A stretch of 64,000 nucleotides of DNA from Tardiphaga alba (GCF_018279705.1 NZ_CP036498.1:5473001-5537000); one strand, 5' to 3'. Shown: positions 19,153 to 29,602, counted from the stretch's first letter. The notes: a model not told the origin generated them from the sequence alone. Numbers and translations: made by a program.

Positions 19153-20235
19153 ATGGTCTTGGCAATGAAGCACGACTCACGAACTGCGCCTGCCTCGACG
19201 GCAGATCAGAGCGAAGACGCCTCCGATATTTCGGCACTGATTGCCCGCCTGACCGGAGAAGTGAACGAGATTGCCTGCGAGAAAACGCGGGCCATCCAGC
19301 ACATCACCAACCAGATGAAGATGCTGGCGCTGAACGCGCTGATCGAGAGCTCGCGCGCCGGCGCCCAGGGCGCCGGCTTTGCCGTGGTCGCGCAGGAAGT
19401 CCGTAATGTCGGCCAGCAGGTGGAGGCCATCGCGCGCGATCTGGAATCCCAACTCACCGCCCGCACCGGCAGCCTGATGTCGTCGATCGACAAGATGACC
19501 GACCGCGCACGTGGCGAACGGATGGTCGATCTGGCGCTCAACGCCATCGAGCTCATCGACCGCAACCTCTATGAACGCACATGCGATGTGCGCTGGTGGG
19601 CGACTGACTCTGCCGTGGTCGATTGCGCGGCGGCGCCTGGTGAAGCGACGATCGCACATGTGTCGGAGCGGCTGGCCGTCATCCTCGGCGCCTACACCGT
19701 TTATCTCGATCTCTGGCTCTGCGACATGCAGGGCAACGTCATCGCCAGCGGCCGCGGCGATCGTTTCAATGCACGCGGCCAGAACGTCGCCAATACAGCG
19801 TGGTTTCGCGATGCGCGTATTCTACGCAGCGGCGACGACTACACGGCAGGCGACGTGGAGCGTCAGCCGCTGCTCGGCAACGCGCAGGTGGCGACCTATT
19901 GCGCCAGCGTGCGTGAGAGCGGCAAGGCCAATGGCCGTCCGTTCGGTGTGCTCGCCATCCACTTCGATTGGGAGGCACAGGCACGCGCCATCGTCGAGGG
20001 CGTCCGCGTCGATGACGATCGAACCCGCGTGCTGCTCGTGGATTCCAATTTGCGCGTGATTGCCGCATCCGATGGACAAGGTCTGCTCAGCGAGCGTCTC
20101 ACGCTGGCTTTGAACGGGCCACGCAACGGCTTCTATCACGACCGTTCAGGCAGCCTCATCGCCTTCCATGCCACCCCAGGCTACGAGACTTACAAAGGCC
20201 TCGGCTGGTATGGCGTGATCATCCGCGGGAGTTGA
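19153..20235 (+). CDS. Soluble chemoreceptor-like protein with reversed order (MCP tip then Cache domain)
   Basis: A 360-residue protein without membrane helices. Residues about 45-100 match the signalling hairpin tip of methyl-accepting chemotaxis proteins (MKMLALNALIESSRAGAQG, then GAGFAVVAQEVRNV). The coiled coil around it is far shorter than in normal receptors. From about residue 130 onward it looks like a Cache/PAS-type sensor (YLDLWLCDMQGNVIASGRGD, VATYCASVRESGKANGRPFG, VLAIHFDWEAQA). In ordinary receptors the sensor comes first, with membrane helices around it. It could signal in the cytosol from a small ligand. No che genes are near. Its 3' end overlaps the NUDIX gene on the other strand by 17 bases. 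Confidence 0.8.
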   Translation: MVLAMKHDSRTAPASTADQSEDASDISALIARLTGEVNEIACEKTRAIQHITNQMKMLALNALIESSRAGAQGAGFAVVAQEVRNVGQQVEAIARDLESQLTARTGSLMSSIDKMTDRARGERMVDLALNAIELIDRNLYERTCDVRWWATDSAVVDCAAAPGEATIAHVSERLAVILGAYTVYLDLWLCDMQGNVIASGRGDRFNARGQNVANTAWFRDARILRSGDDYTAGDVERQPLLGNAQVATYCASVRESGKANGRPFGVLAIHFDWEAQARAIVEGVRVDDDRTRVLLVDSNLRVIAASDGQGLLSERLTLALNGPRNGFYHDRSGSLIAFHATPGYETYKGLGWYGVIIRGS

Positions 20236-20770
20236 GCGGCGCCGCGCTGTTCGACAGCCAGCGGCGGATCTTCGCGAACCAGCCAAGGGGCTCCGCGGGC
20301 GCGGTGGGAATCGAAGCCGGGTCGCCCTGGAAGCCCACCTCCGTGAAACTCGCAGCGTCGTAGGACGCGCCGAGCGCCATCGGCCCGACCTGGGCCAGAA
20401 ACGCATGTTCGTGGTGGCGGGTCAGCCGCTTCAAGGCCTGATCCAGCGGCAGCCAGGCCACTTCGGAAATGTCCTTCATCAGCCGTTGCGGCGGAAGGTC
20501 ATCGGCTTCCATATGCCAGAAGTGCACCACCTTGGTGCGTTCGCCCAGCGGATAAGCCAGCGTGCCCAGATATTGCTGGACCGATGCCGAATGTCCGGTC
20601 TCTTCCAATACTTCGCGCTGGGCGGCATCAAGCGGCGTCTCGCCGTCGTCGAGCTTGCCTTTCGGCAGCACCCAGTCGCCGCGTTTGCGCAGGCACACCA
20701 CCGCGAATAGCGGCGTTGCTTCGCGCCGCACGACGATGCCTCCCGCTGCCATGACGATATCGTGTGCCAT
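20219..20770 (-). CDS. NUDIX hydrolase
   Basis: A 183-residue protein with the Nudix box G-KLDDG-E-TPLDAAQ-REVLEETGH (about residues 38-60), which binds Mg and cleaves a nucleoside-diphosphate-linked substrate. The surrounding fold (VLPKGKLDDGE, VHFWHMEAD) resembles diphosphoinositol- or diadenosine-polyphosphate hydrolases. A C-terminal extension of about 50 residues has no known match. It is convergent with the receptor-like gene and overlaps its end. Confidence 0.85.
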   Translation of the reverse strand: MAHDIVMAAGGIVVRREATPLFAVVCLRKRGDWVLPKGKLDDGETPLDAAQREVLEETGHSASVQQYLGTLAYPLGERTKVVHFWHMEADDLPPQRLMKDISEVAWLPLDQALKRLTRHHEHAFLAQVGPMALGASYDAASFTEVGFQGDPASIPTAPAEPLGWFAKIRRWLSNSAAPLNSRG

Positions 20771-20912
20771 CAGACTTCACATAACCGGATTATCAGCGAA
20801 TACAACTCATCCATGACACCGTAAACGCAGATCCGGATGCGTCGGAACTACGCAGGATAGTCATACGAATGTCATGAAACGCATTGGCTCCAGGCGCGTC
20901 GATCACCAAACT

Positions 20913-21806
20913 TCATTCCTTCGGCGCGGACAGTTTGTAGATCTCCAGCGCGTCTGCATACGCGCCGCGCACCGCCTTGCCCATGCGGAATATCTGCGAC
21001 GCCAGCGCGGCCATCGGCACCGGCGTGGATGTATCCTGCGCGACATCGACGACCGTATCGAGATCCTTCAACATCGTATGGATATGACCGAGCGGCGGCG
21101 AATGAATGCCCTGCGCCATGCGTGGTACAAATAGTTGCAGCGGGATCGAGTCGGCAAAGCCGCCCGCCAGCGCGTCCGGCAGGCGCTTGGCATCGATGCC
21201 CGCATTGACCGCCAGTCGCGTGGCTTCGGCGAGCACCGCCATCGTGCAGCCGACGATCACCTGATTGCAGAGCTTGGTCATCTGGCCGGCGCCTGTTGGC
21301 CCCATATGTGTGAAGTTACGGGCCATCGCCTTGATATAGGGCCGCACGCGTCCGATATCGGCTGCATCGCCGCCCGCCATGATTGCCAGCGTCGCCTCTT
21401 CGGCGCCTTTGGTGCCGCCCGAGACCGGCGCATCGATCCAGCCCATGCCGTTGGCTTCTTTCAGGCGGGCGGCGATCGACTTCGTCTTGTCAGGATGGAT
21501 CGAGGAAAAATCGACGACCAGCTTGCCGGAGCCGTTCGTCCCCGCGAGACCATTGTCGCCGAACACCACCTGTTCCACAGCCGACGCGTCGGTCAGGCAC
21601 ATGAAGATCACGCTCGCCTCGTCGGCCACCGCGCGCGGACTTGCCGCTTCGCGTGCGCCGGCATCGACGAGTGCTTTCGCCTTGCCAGATGAACGATTCC
21701 AGACGGCGACGTCGTAGCCGGCACTCAGAAGACGTTTCGTCATCGGCACGCCCATCAGACCGAGGCCGAGATATCCGAGCTTTTCGTTGCCTGCCGACTG
21801 CGTCAT
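20913..21806 (-). CDS. 3-hydroxyisobutyrate dehydrogenase-family oxidoreductase
   Basis: A 297-residue NAD(P)-dependent beta-hydroxyacid dehydrogenase. It has the Rossmann motif GYLGLGLMGVPM (about residues 11-22), the substrate loop DAPVSGGTKGAE and the catalytic lysine region GAGQMTKLCNQ. Members oxidise 3-hydroxyisobutyrate, tartronate semialdehyde or related acids; the exact substrate is unknown. The ATG at 21806 (MTQSAGNEKLGYLG) follows GGTAAG. It stands alone on the minus strand. Confidence 0.88.
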   Translation of the reverse strand: MTQSAGNEKLGYLGLGLMGVPMTKRLLSAGYDVAVWNRSSGKAKALVDAGAREAASPRAVADEASVIFMCLTDASAVEQVVFGDNGLAGTNGSGKLVVDFSSIHPDKTKSIAARLKEANGMGWIDAPVSGGTKGAEEATLAIMAGGDAADIGRVRPYIKAMARNFTHMGPTGAGQMTKLCNQVIVGCTMAVLAEATRLAVNAGIDAKRLPDALAGGFADSIPLQLFVPRMAQGIHSPPLGHIHTMLKDLDTVVDVAQDTSTPVPMAALASQIFRMGKAVRGAYADALEIYKLSAPKE

Positions 21807-22057
21807 GCCACTTACCTTTGTTTCCCCAGGACGTCTCGCATCCATGTCTGCGAGACATTTATGCCCCTGGATCGCGCTCTCGCAACGGACCGATGTCTAT
21901 AACGATCGCGTGCCGAGCGCTGCTGCATGTTGCGCCACAGCACGAATGAATGTTGAGCATTGCACCCGCTTGCCAGACTATTTCAAGCATGAAAGGCTTC
22001 GTCCATGCGGGGGCTTCGATGGCCGACTGCGGTCATCGTCAGACGGAGTGAGCGGGC

Positions 22058-23050
22058 ATGAAGCTGGTATCTTCGAAATGGCTGATGGCAGCGGCCATCG
22101 CAGCAGGCGCGTGGGGAAGCGCCGGCGCGGCGCGGGCGCAGGATATTCCGACCATCAAGGTCGGCTGGACCATCCCGGCCGAGGAAGCCAAATACTGGAT
22201 GATGAAGCGTCCGGATCAGTTTCCGAATCTCGGCAAGAAATACAAGATCGAGTGGACGCAATTTCAGGGCACCTCGCCGATGACGCAGGCGATGGCCGCC
22301 GGCGCCGTCGATTGCGCCACGCAAGGCGTTCTGTCGCTCGCCAATGGCGTCACCGGCGGCAATCTCAAGGCCTATATCGTCGCGCAGCACGTGTTCGAGA
22401 AGCCGGGCGGCTTTTCGGTGTACTGGGCCGTGAAGGACGACTCACCGATCAAGACCATCGCTGATCTCAAGGGCAAGAATGTCGGCATTTCCGTCATCGG
22501 CGGCGGCACCTATGGTCCGTTCAAGATGCTGCTGAAGGGCGCCGGCGTCGATCCCGAGAAGGATATCAAGCTGATCGAGATCGGCTTTGCCGCGTCGGAA
22601 GATGCCCTGCGCCAGGGGCGCGTCGATGCCATCAACATGAACCAGCCTTTTGCGGCGCGCATGGAAGCCAAGGGCGGCACGCGCAAACTGTTTTCGCTGA
22701 ACCAGGCGATGCCGAACATCGTGCATATCCTCGAAGCCTGCCGCGCCGATTTCGTCGACAAGAATCCCGAACTCGTCAAAATGTACGTCGCCGACATCAC
22801 GCTCGGCATGAAGAAGGCCCTCGCTGATCGTGACGAGACGCTCAAGGTCGTCAACGAAACGCTGAAGGCGCCGATCCCGGTGCTGGAGACCTATCTGCTG
22901 AAGGACAACGACTTCGGCCGTGATCCCGGCGCCGCGCCGAACTTCCCGGCGATGCAGAAGATGCTCGATATCTATCAGGAGGCTGGCATGCTGCCGAAGA
23001 TGGACGTGATGCAATTCAAGCATCCGACCATCGTGGCGCCGATCCAGTAA
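22058..23050 (+). CDS. ABC transporter substrate-binding protein, SsuA/NMT1 type
   Basis: A 330-residue type II periplasmic binding protein with a signal peptide (residues 1-28, ending ARAQ). DLKGKNVGISVIGGGTYGPF and GRVDAINMNQPFAARM are typical of the taurine / sulfonate / NMT1 group. No permease or ATPase gene is adjacent. It precedes an IlvD-type dehydratase by 104 bases on the same strand, so it may bind the precursor of that enzyme's substrate; this is inference. Confidence 0.88.
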   Translation: MKLVSSKWLMAAAIAAGAWGSAGAARAQDIPTIKVGWTIPAEEAKYWMMKRPDQFPNLGKKYKIEWTQFQGTSPMTQAMAAGAVDCATQGVLSLANGVTGGNLKAYIVAQHVFEKPGGFSVYWAVKDDSPIKTIADLKGKNVGISVIGGGTYGPFKMLLKGAGVDPEKDIKLIEIGFAASEDALRQGRVDAINMNQPFAARMEAKGGTRKLFSLNQAMPNIVHILEACRADFVDKNPELVKMYVADITLGMKKALADRDETLKVVNETLKAPIPVLETYLLKDNDFGRDPGAAPNFPAMQKMLDIYQEAGMLPKMDVMQFKHPTIVAPIQ

Positions 23051-23154
23051 CGCTGGATTGCCCATTACTGTAACATGACCGCCCGAGGCCACGCCTGATC
23101 GCGTGGCCTCGGTGCATTCACCCCGACGATAAAAGCAAGAAACGGACGACGCCC

Positions 23155-24849
23155 ATGCGCAAGCTGCGATCCCGCGTTACCACCGATGGCCTCGACCGTG
23201 CACCGCATCGCGCTTTCATGCGCGCCATGGGCCTTGACGACGAGGCGATCGCGAAGCCGATGATCGGCGTGGTGTCCATGAAGGGCGAACAGACACCCTG
23301 CAACATGACCCACGACTTTCAGGTAGATGCCGCCAAGACCGGAATCTCCGAGGCCGGCGGCACGCCGCGCGAGTTCTCCACCATCTCCGTGTCCGACGCG
23401 ATCAGCATGAATCATGAGGGCATGAAGTTCTCCCTGCTGTCGCGCGAGATCATCGCCGACTCCATCGAAGCGGTGATGCACGGCCTCGCTTACGATGCGC
23501 TGATCGGCTTTGGCGGCTGCGACAAGACATTGCCCGGCGTGATGATGGGCATGGTCCGCTGCAACGTGCCGTCGATCTTCATCTATGGCGGCAGTTCGCT
23601 GCCCGGCATGCACAAGGGCAAGGTACTGACCGCCCTCGATTCCTATGAGGCCGTCGGCGCATTCATGACCGGCGATATCGACAAGCAGGAGCTCGAAGCC
23701 GTCGAGCGCGCCTGCCTGCCGACTATCGGCGCCTGCGCGGGCCAATTCACCGCCAACACCATGGCCATGGTGTCGGAAGCGCTCGGCATCACGATGCCCA
23801 ATGTTTCCATGATCCCCGGTGTCTATGCCGAGCGCGCACAGGTGGCGCGGCGCGCCGGGCGCCTGATCATGGAGATGCTGAACAAGCGTGGACCGCTGCC
23901 GCGCGACATCGTCACCCGCAAATCGCTCGAGAATGCCGCAGCGATCGTCGCGGCGACGGGCGGCTCGACCAATGCGGCGCTGCATCTGCCGGCGATCGCC
24001 AACGAGGCCGGGCTCAAATTCAGCATCGATGATGTCGGCGAGGTGTTTGCGCGCACGCCGCTGATCGGCAATCTGCGGCCGGGCGGCAAATATGTGGCCA
24101 AGGATGTGTACGACATCGGCGGCACCGCGGTGGTGATCCGCGCGCTAATCGAGAGCGGCCATATCGACGGCTCCTGCCTCACCATCACCGGCCGAACGCT
24201 CGCAGAAGAATATGGCAACGCGGCCAAGGCGGATGGCGAGATCATCTATGCCTCGGACAGGCCGATCATGCCCGATGGCGGCGTCGCCGTGCTGAAGGGC
24301 AACCTGTCGCCCGACGGCGCCGTGATCAAGGTCGCAGGACTGAAGAAGCTCGTTTTCGAGGGCACCGCGCGGGTGTTCGAGGATGAGGAAAGCTGCGTCG
24401 CGGCGGTGAAGGACCGCAGTTACAAGGAAGGCGACGTGCTCATCATCCGCAATGAAGGGCCGGTGGGCGGCCCCGGCATGCGCGAGATGCTCGGTGTGAC
24501 CGCACTGATCTATGGCCAGGGCATGGGCGAGAAAGTCGCGCTGATCACCGACGGCCGTTTTTCCGGCGCCACGCGCGGGATGTGCATCGGCTATGTATCG
24601 CCGGAAGCCTATATCGGCGGACCGCTGGCGCTGGTGTGCGACGGCGACCGGATCCGCATCGATGCGCCGGCACGACGTCTTGACCTGCTGATCGACGATG
24701 CAGAATTTGCTGCGCGCAGAGCGGGATGGACACAGCGCCCGCCGCGGCATCGGGCCGGCGCGCTGGCGAAATATGCAAAGCTGGTGGGACAGGCGCCCGG
24801 CGGCGCCGTCACCCATGACGGCGGCGTGGAATGGCCGTGGTTTGACTAG
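23155..24849 (+). CDS. ilvD: IlvD/Edd-family dehydratase (dihydroxy-acid dehydratase)
   Basis: A 564-residue iron-sulfur dehydratase. C49 (QTPCN), C122 (GGCDKTLPG) and C194 ([12 protein letters not shown]) are the three cluster cysteines of the family. Dihydroxy-acid dehydratase makes the keto acids of valine and isoleucine; relatives dehydrate sugar acids. The sequence fits IlvD best, but the catabolic surroundings (upstream binding protein, convergent BKACE and RidA) leave a sugar-acid or hydroxy-acid role open. Its TAG overlaps the stop of the convergent BKACE gene in a shared CTAG. Confidence 0.85.
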   Translation: MRKLRSRVTTDGLDRAPHRAFMRAMGLDDEAIAKPMIGVVSMKGEQTPCNMTHDFQVDAAKTGISEAGGTPREFSTISVSDAISMNHEGMKFSLLSREIIADSIEAVMHGLAYDALIGFGGCDKTLPGVMMGMVRCNVPSIFIYGGSSLPGMHKGKVLTALDSYEAVGAFMTGDIDKQELEAVERACLPTIGACAGQFTANTMAMVSEALGITMPNVSMIPGVYAERAQVARRAGRLIMEMLNKRGPLPRDIVTRKSLENAAAIVAATGGSTNAALHLPAIANEAGLKFSIDDVGEVFARTPLIGNLRPGGKYVAKDVYDIGGTAVVIRALIESGHIDGSCLTITGRTLAEEYGNAAKADGEIIYASDRPIMPDGGVAVLKGNLSPDGAVIKVAGLKKLVFEGTARVFEDEESCVAAVKDRSYKEGDVLIIRNEGPVGGPGMREMLGVTALIYGQGMGEKVALITDGRFSGATRGMCIGYVSPEAYIGGPLALVCDGDRIRIDAPARRLDLLIDDAEFAARRAGWTQRPPRHRAGALAKYAKLVGQAPGGAVTHDGGVEWPWFD

Positions 24850-25661
24850 AGCGCGGTTGCAGCCCTGAGGTCATCCGCCGTCGCGGCCTTGAGCCCGACG
24901 GCTTCGATGGCCGCGCGCGCGGCAGCGACCAGATCCTGGTTTCCCTTCGCGCGGGAGCCGTCCGGCAGCCACTCGTTGTTCTCGAAACCGACGCGGATAT
25001 GGCCGCCGAGCAACGCACCGGCGGTCACGCAGGCGATCTCCTGCGCGCCGAATGCACACAAGCTCCAATGCGCGAAGGACGGCGCGTCCGGTGCGAGGAA
25101 TGGCAACAGGTCGTTCGGGCTGGACGTCTGCCCCGCCGTGTAGCGGCCGAGCACAAACAGCACCGGAATGCGATCGAACGGGACGGCGCCGCGCTTTTGC
25201 AGGTCGGCAAGCCGGGCGGCATCTTGCACGTCGTAGAGAATGATCTGCGGGACGACACGCTCGCGTTTCATCCAGCCGAGCAGATCGGAGAACGCCGTCT
25301 CCTCACTTGCATCCGGCACCAATTCGCGCAGCGCCATGGACGCCGCTTCCGGCTTCACCGCCTGGATGACGGCACGCTGCTGCGCAGGCGTGTATTTGCC
25401 GAGCGCTTCGGAGGTGATCTGGATGACGAGTTGGTTACCCACCGCGCTGCGGATCGCCGCGATGGCGTCCGTATAGGCGGCGGCATCGAGCAGATGGCTG
25501 CCGTCGGGATTGCGCACATGGGCGTGGATCATCGCCGCGCCGGCATCGCGGCAGTGCGCGGCGACGACCGCCAGTTCTGCCGGTGTCAGCGGAACGGCGG
25601 GATGATCGACCTTGACCTTGCGGCCGCCGTTGGGGGCGACCGCAATGGCAACGGGGAGCAT
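24846..25661 (-). CDS. BKACE-family beta-keto acid cleavage enzyme
   Basis: A 271-residue Zn-dependent enzyme of the BKACE (DUF849) family. The family condenses a beta-keto acid with acetyl-CoA and releases acetoacetate and a CoA ester. The metal motif [11 protein letters not shown] (H-x-H) lies at about residue 44, and [11 protein letters not shown] near residue 230 carries the second histidine. The substrate in this organism is unknown. It starts 3 bases after the RidA gene, so the two form an operon. Confidence 0.85.
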   Translation of the reverse strand: MLPVAIAVAPNGGRKVKVDHPAVPLTPAELAVVAAHCRDAGAAMIHAHVRNPDGSHLLDAAAYTDAIAAIRSAVGNQLVIQITSEALGKYTPAQQRAVIQAVKPEAASMALRELVPDASEETAFSDLLGWMKRERVVPQIILYDVQDAARLADLQKRGAVPFDRIPVLFVLGRYTAGQTSSPNDLLPFLAPDAPSFAHWSLCAFGAQEIACVTAGALLGGHIRVGFENNEWLPDGSRAKGNQDLVAAARAAIEAVGLKAATADDLRAATAL

Positions 25662-25664
25662 CGG

Positions 25665-26024
25665 TTACGGAATCGCGGCGATGACGGCGATCTCGACCTT
25701 GATGGCGGGGTCGGCGAGCTTCGATTCGACGCAGGCGCGGGCCGGGCCGACTTCAGGCACCCAGGCGTCCCAGACCGTGTTCATGGCATCGCGGTCATTG
25801 ATGTTCGGCAGCCAGACCGTGGCGCTGAGGATGTTGTTCTTGTCGGTGCCGGCTTCCTTCAGCAGCGCATCGATCTTGTCGAGCACAGCCTTGGTCTGCG
25901 TCTTGACGTCGCCGCTGTAATCATCGGGCACCTGGCCGGCGAGATAGACGGTGTTGCCGTGGATGGAAGCCTGGCTGAGACGCTTGCCGGGACCGAGACG
26001 CTTGATCATGCAGAAGTCTTTCAT
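25665..26024 (-). CDS. RidA-family protein (imine/enamine deaminase)
   Basis: A 119-residue YjgF/YER057c/UK114 protein. NTVYLAGQVPDDYSGDVKTQTKAVLDKIDALL and the later GPARACVESKLADP are family stretches, with the conserved arginine in ARACVES. Such proteins hydrolyse reactive enamines or imines. It is the first gene before the BKACE enzyme. The start could be the ATG at 26009 (MIKRLGPG). Confidence 0.87.
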   Translation of the reverse strand: MKDFCMIKRLGPGKRLSQASIHGNTVYLAGQVPDDYSGDVKTQTKAVLDKIDALLKEAGTDKNNILSATVWLPNINDRDAMNTVWDAWVPEVGPARACVESKLADPAIKVEIAVIAAIP

Positions 26025-26107
26025 GCTGGAACGTGGAAACGCCGCGACCTTCCCCGCTCACGCAACGGGCGTCAAGTGCGCTGGCATGTCTGCACGTGAG
26101 AGCAGCT

Positions 26108-26431
26108 CTATTCCGCGGCGCGGGCGCGCTTCACGGCGTCGTCCATCAGCGCTTTCGGCGCCGGCAAGCGCAGCCGGCGGCCGTGCTGCAGATAGAGCAG
26201 CGCGACACGCTTCGGATCGGACAGATTCCACAGCTCCACCGCGGGCAAACGCCCGAGCAGTTCGACCGGCGGCCGATGTGCGATCACATGGGCCAGCACG
26301 GACGTCTTCGGGCCTTTACGGAAGCGGCGACGGTTTTTGCGCGCAGCATTCTCGTTCGCCGCCTGCCAGCGGACGCGTGGCCGCGGCTTGCGGTTGAGAA
26401 GCCAAGAAAACAGGCGCAAAATGAATGGCAT
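26108..26431 (-). CDS. Small basic hypothetical protein
   Basis: A 107-residue protein (MPFILRLFSWLLNRKPRPRV...) with a hydrophobic N-terminus, a strongly basic middle (ARKNRRRFRKGPKTS) and a C-terminal PVELLGRLPAVELWNLSDPK region. No family is recognised; a nucleic-acid or membrane link is possible from its charge. It is on the strand opposite RecQ, sharing the upstream region. Confidence 0.45.
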   Translation of the reverse strand: MPFILRLFSWLLNRKPRPRVRWQAANENAARKNRRRFRKGPKTSVLAHVIAHRPPVELLGRLPAVELWNLSDPKRVALLYLQHGRRLRLPAPKALMDDAVKRARAAE

Positions 26432-26585
26432 ACGGCTTTTCTTTTGCCCGGTTGCGGCGCGGCATGTCTGCTCGCGCGTCCCCTTGTCATAGAACTTGCA
26501 TTCACAGCGGTAAAGCGGCGTGATCAAGGCGGAGACCGCATTCCCTCGGTATACGCTGTCCGCGAATCAGGAATAGACCACCGCT

Positions 26586-28445
26586 ATGTCCGTTCCAGGT
26601 ACCGCGCGTAAATCGCCACCTCCCACCGATGCACTCGGAATCGACGCGCTTGCGCGGTTGAATACGGTATTCGGCCTGCCCGGTTTTCGCGGCGAGCAGG
26701 AGAAAATCGTCCGCCACGTGACCGACGGCGGTAATTGTCTGGTGCTGATGCCGACCGGCGGCGGCAAGTCGCTATGCTACCAGTTGCCCTCTCTGCTGCG
26801 ACAGGGCTGCGGTATCGTTGTGTCGCCGCTGATCGCCCTGATGCGCGATCAGGTCGCAGGCCTGCTCGAACTCGGCGTCAATGCGGCGGTGCTCAATTCC
26901 ACCCTGTCGTGGGAGGAAGCCAATGACGTCGAGCGACGCCTGCTCGCAGGTGACCTCGACCTGCTTTACGTTGCGCCGGAACGGCTGGTGAATCCGCGCT
27001 GCCTGGCCATGCTGGAACGCGCCGAGATCGCGCTGTTCGCCATCGACGAGGCGCATTGCGTCTCGCAATGGGGACACGACTTCCGGCCGGAATATATCGG
27101 CCTGTCGGTGATTGCCGAGCGTTTCCCGGATGTTCCGCGCATCGCACTGACCGCCACCGCCGACGATCTCACCCGCGAGGAAATCGCGCAGCGGCTGGGA
27201 CTCACCGACGCGCCACGCTTCGTGTCCTCATTCGACCGGCCGAACATCAAATACGAGATCGTCGACAAGACCGGCGCGCAGAAGCAATTGCAGACTTTCA
27301 TCAATACGCGACATCCGAACGATGCCGGCGTGGTCTATTGCCTGTCGCGCGCCAAGGTCGAGGACACCGCCACGGCGCTGACCAAAGCGGGCATTCTCGC
27401 TTTGCCATATCATGCAGGCCTCGATGCCCGCACGCGCGAGACCAATCAGGATCGCTTCATCAACGAAGACGGCGTGGTCATCGTCGCCACCGTCGCTTTC
27501 GGCATGGGCATCGACAAGCCCGATGTGCGCTTCGTCTGCCATCTCGATCTGCCCAAGAGCGTCGAGGCCTATTATCAAGAGACCGGCCGCGCCGGGCGCG
27601 ACGGCAAGCCCTCCACCGCATGGATGGCTTACGGCCTGCAGGACATCGTGCAGCAGCGCCGCATGATCGACGAATCCACGGGCTCCGAGGCGTTCAAGCG
27701 CGTCTCCATCGGCAAGCTCGATGCGCTGGTCAGCCTGGCCGAGACCATCGACTGCCGGCGCGGACGGCTGCTGCGTTATTTCGGCGAAGAGACCACCGGC
27801 ACGTCGTGCGGCAATTGCGACAACTGCGTCTCGCCGCCGAAAGTGTGGAACGGCTCCGTCGCGGCGCAGAAACTGTTGTCCTGCGCCTATCGCACCGGGC
27901 AGCGTTTTGGCGCGATGCATCTCGTCGATGTCCTGATCGGGCGGCTGACCGACAAGGTGAAACAGTTCGGCCACGACAAACTGTCGGTTTTCGCCATCGG
28001 CTCCGAACTCACCGAGAAGCAGTGGCGCGCAGTGATGCGGCAATTGGTGGCGCGCGGCTTTCTTTACGCTGATGCCGACAATTTCAACGCGCTGAAGTTG
28101 ACCGAAGAGGCGCGCGGCGTGCTGAGGGGCGAGATAGAGTTGATGTTCCGCGAGGAGACCGGCGGCGCCGGCCGCGCGCCGCGCGCCAAATCGCGCCGCG
28201 GCGATCTCGCCGCACCGCGCAGCGACAATGCCGATGCGGATCTCGTCACCCGCCTGCGCAGCTGGCGCGCGGGCGTGGCGCGCGAGCGCAACGTGCCGGC
28301 CTATGTGGTGCTGCATGACGCCACCATCGACGGCATCGCCAGCGAGCATCCGACGACACTGAGCCAGCTCCGCGAAATCCAGGGCATCGGCGACAAGAAA
28401 CTGGAGCACTATGGCGCGGATATTCTGGCGATCGTGAATGGGTAG
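26586..28445 (+). CDS. recQ: ATP-dependent DNA helicase RecQ
   Basis: A 619-residue RecQ helicase. Walker A is LMPTGGGKS (K61), the box is [15 protein letters not shown], and motif VI is [10 protein letters not shown]. The RecQ-Ct zinc cysteines appear in [14 protein letters not shown], and an HRDC domain closes the protein ([19 protein letters not shown]). It unwinds DNA in recombination and repair. The length is normal. It begins 58 bases from the previous gene and is not in a clear operon. Confidence 0.96.
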   Translation: MSVPGTARKSPPPTDALGIDALARLNTVFGLPGFRGEQEKIVRHVTDGGNCLVLMPTGGGKSLCYQLPSLLRQGCGIVVSPLIALMRDQVAGLLELGVNAAVLNSTLSWEEANDVERRLLAGDLDLLYVAPERLVNPRCLAMLERAEIALFAIDEAHCVSQWGHDFRPEYIGLSVIAERFPDVPRIALTATADDLTREEIAQRLGLTDAPRFVSSFDRPNIKYEIVDKTGAQKQLQTFINTRHPNDAGVVYCLSRAKVEDTATALTKAGILALPYHAGLDARTRETNQDRFINEDGVVIVATVAFGMGIDKPDVRFVCHLDLPKSVEAYYQETGRAGRDGKPSTAWMAYGLQDIVQQRRMIDESTGSEAFKRVSIGKLDALVSLAETIDCRRGRLLRYFGEETTGTSCGNCDNCVSPPKVWNGSVAAQKLLSCAYRTGQRFGAMHLVDVLIGRLTDKVKQFGHDKLSVFAIGSELTEKQWRAVMRQLVARGFLYADADNFNALKLTEEARGVLRGEIELMFREETGGAGRAPRAKSRRGDLAAPRSDNADADLVTRLRSWRAGVARERNVPAYVVLHDATIDGIASEHPTTLSQLREIQGIGDKKLEHYGADILAIVNG

Positions 28446-28473
28446 ATGCTCAGGAGCGGAGCGCTGATCTTCT

Positions 28474-28632
28474 CCCTCCCCGGAGCGTAGCGACTGGGGA
28501 GGGTGGCGCGGCGACGAGCGAAGCGAGGAAACGTGACGGGTGGGGTGTTTCCACAAGCACTGACGTCACGTGGTGAGAGACCCCACCCCGCCTATCGGCG
28601 GACCCTCCCCATTCGCTTCGCTCCGGGGAGGG
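28474..28632. repeat. Long nested inverted repeat between recQ and ocd-like gene
   Basis: Outer arms of 20 bases (28474-28493 and 28613-28632, 19 matching), a second pair TGGGGAGGGT / ACCCTCCCCA (28495-28504 and 28602-28611) and a third GGGTGGGGT / ACCCCACCC (28538-28546 and 28580-28588) could fold into one cruciform of about 160 bases. This CCCTCCCCGGAGCG... element is a common intergenic repeat of Bradyrhizobium-group genomes. Confidence 0.8.
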
Positions 28633-28654
28633 AAACCACGAGCAGCCGTGCTGC

Positions 28655-29602
28655 TCACACGCCCATCACCCGCACGATCCAGGATGCGATCATCAGGTCC
28701 AGATGGGCGCCGCCGCCGTTCTTGTACAGCGTGATCTCATCATTCGACTGGCGCCGGCGGGCGTCCGCGCGCACGAGGTCGTAGAGATCGCCCAGAATGG
28801 TGTCGGCGGTGATGGCGCCCGAAGCGATCGGGGCGATCAGTTCGCCAATATGGAGCGCGGTCACGCGGCTGTCCACGAACACCGCCGCCTTGGCCATCAG
28901 CGCATCGTCGGCCTCGCGCATGTCGGCCTTGAATGCGCCGATCAGATCCACATGGGTGCCGGGTCGAACCCAATCGCCAGGGATCAGCGGCTGTCGCGCC
29001 ATGGTGGCGGAGCTGACGATATCGGCCTCTCCAATCGCCGCCCGCAGATCGGGGACGGCTGCGATATCGACGCCGCGATCGCCGATCCCGGCAACGAGTT
29101 TCTGCGCCTGTTCCGGCCGGCGCGACCACACCGAGATGCGTTCGAGCCCCGGCAGCGCCGCCGCATAGGCTTTCACGAGGCTGGTCGCCACTGTGCCAGC
29201 GCCGACGATCACCAGATGCCTGCTGTCGGGCCGCGCGAGCAGGCTGGCCCCCAGCACGGAATCCGCTGCGGTCTTGAATTCCGTCACCAGCGTGCTGTCG
29301 ACGATGGCGCGGAGCCGGCCGTCATCCTTGTCGAACACCGTCATCGCGCCCTGCACGGTCGGGATGCCGCGCGCCGCATTGGCATCCAGCACCGTGAAGG
29401 TCTTGGCGCCATATCCCAGCCCTTCGATATAGGCCGAGCGGCTCATCATGGTGCCCGTAGGCGGGCCGAGAAAGACATCCTTGATCTCGGCGGCGGGCAG
29501 ATCATGGCCTTGCCGCAATGCCGTCACCGCCCCCGGCCAGTCCAGTCGCACGATCGTGGTGTCGTAACCGAGGAACGGAGGGGCAGGGAGTTTGCTGGTC
29601 AT
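28655..29602 (-). CDS. Ornithine cyclodeaminase / mu-crystallin family protein
   Basis: A 315-residue NAD(P)-binding protein. The Rossmann motif LVIVGAGTVATSLVKAY lies at about residue 130, and PGTHVDLIGAFKADMREAD is a family stretch. The arginine-lysine substrate region is seen in GYGAKTFTVLDAN. Members are ornithine cyclodeaminases, ketimine reductases or alanine dehydrogenases, so the exact reaction is open. It lies downstream of a CoA-transferase gene on the same strand, 138 bases apart, probably a separate unit. Confidence 0.82.
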   Translation of the reverse strand: MTSKLPAPPFLGYDTTIVRLDWPGAVTALRQGHDLPAAEIKDVFLGPPTGTMMSRSAYIEGLGYGAKTFTVLDANAARGIPTVQGAMTVFDKDDGRLRAIVDSTLVTEFKTAADSVLGASLLARPDSRHLVIVGAGTVATSLVKAYAAALPGLERISVWSRRPEQAQKLVAGIGDRGVDIAAVPDLRAAIGEADIVSSATMARQPLIPGDWVRPGTHVDLIGAFKADMREADDALMAKAAVFVDSRVTALHIGELIAPIASGAITADTILGDLYDLVRADARRRQSNDEITLYKNGGGAHLDLMIASWIVRVMGV

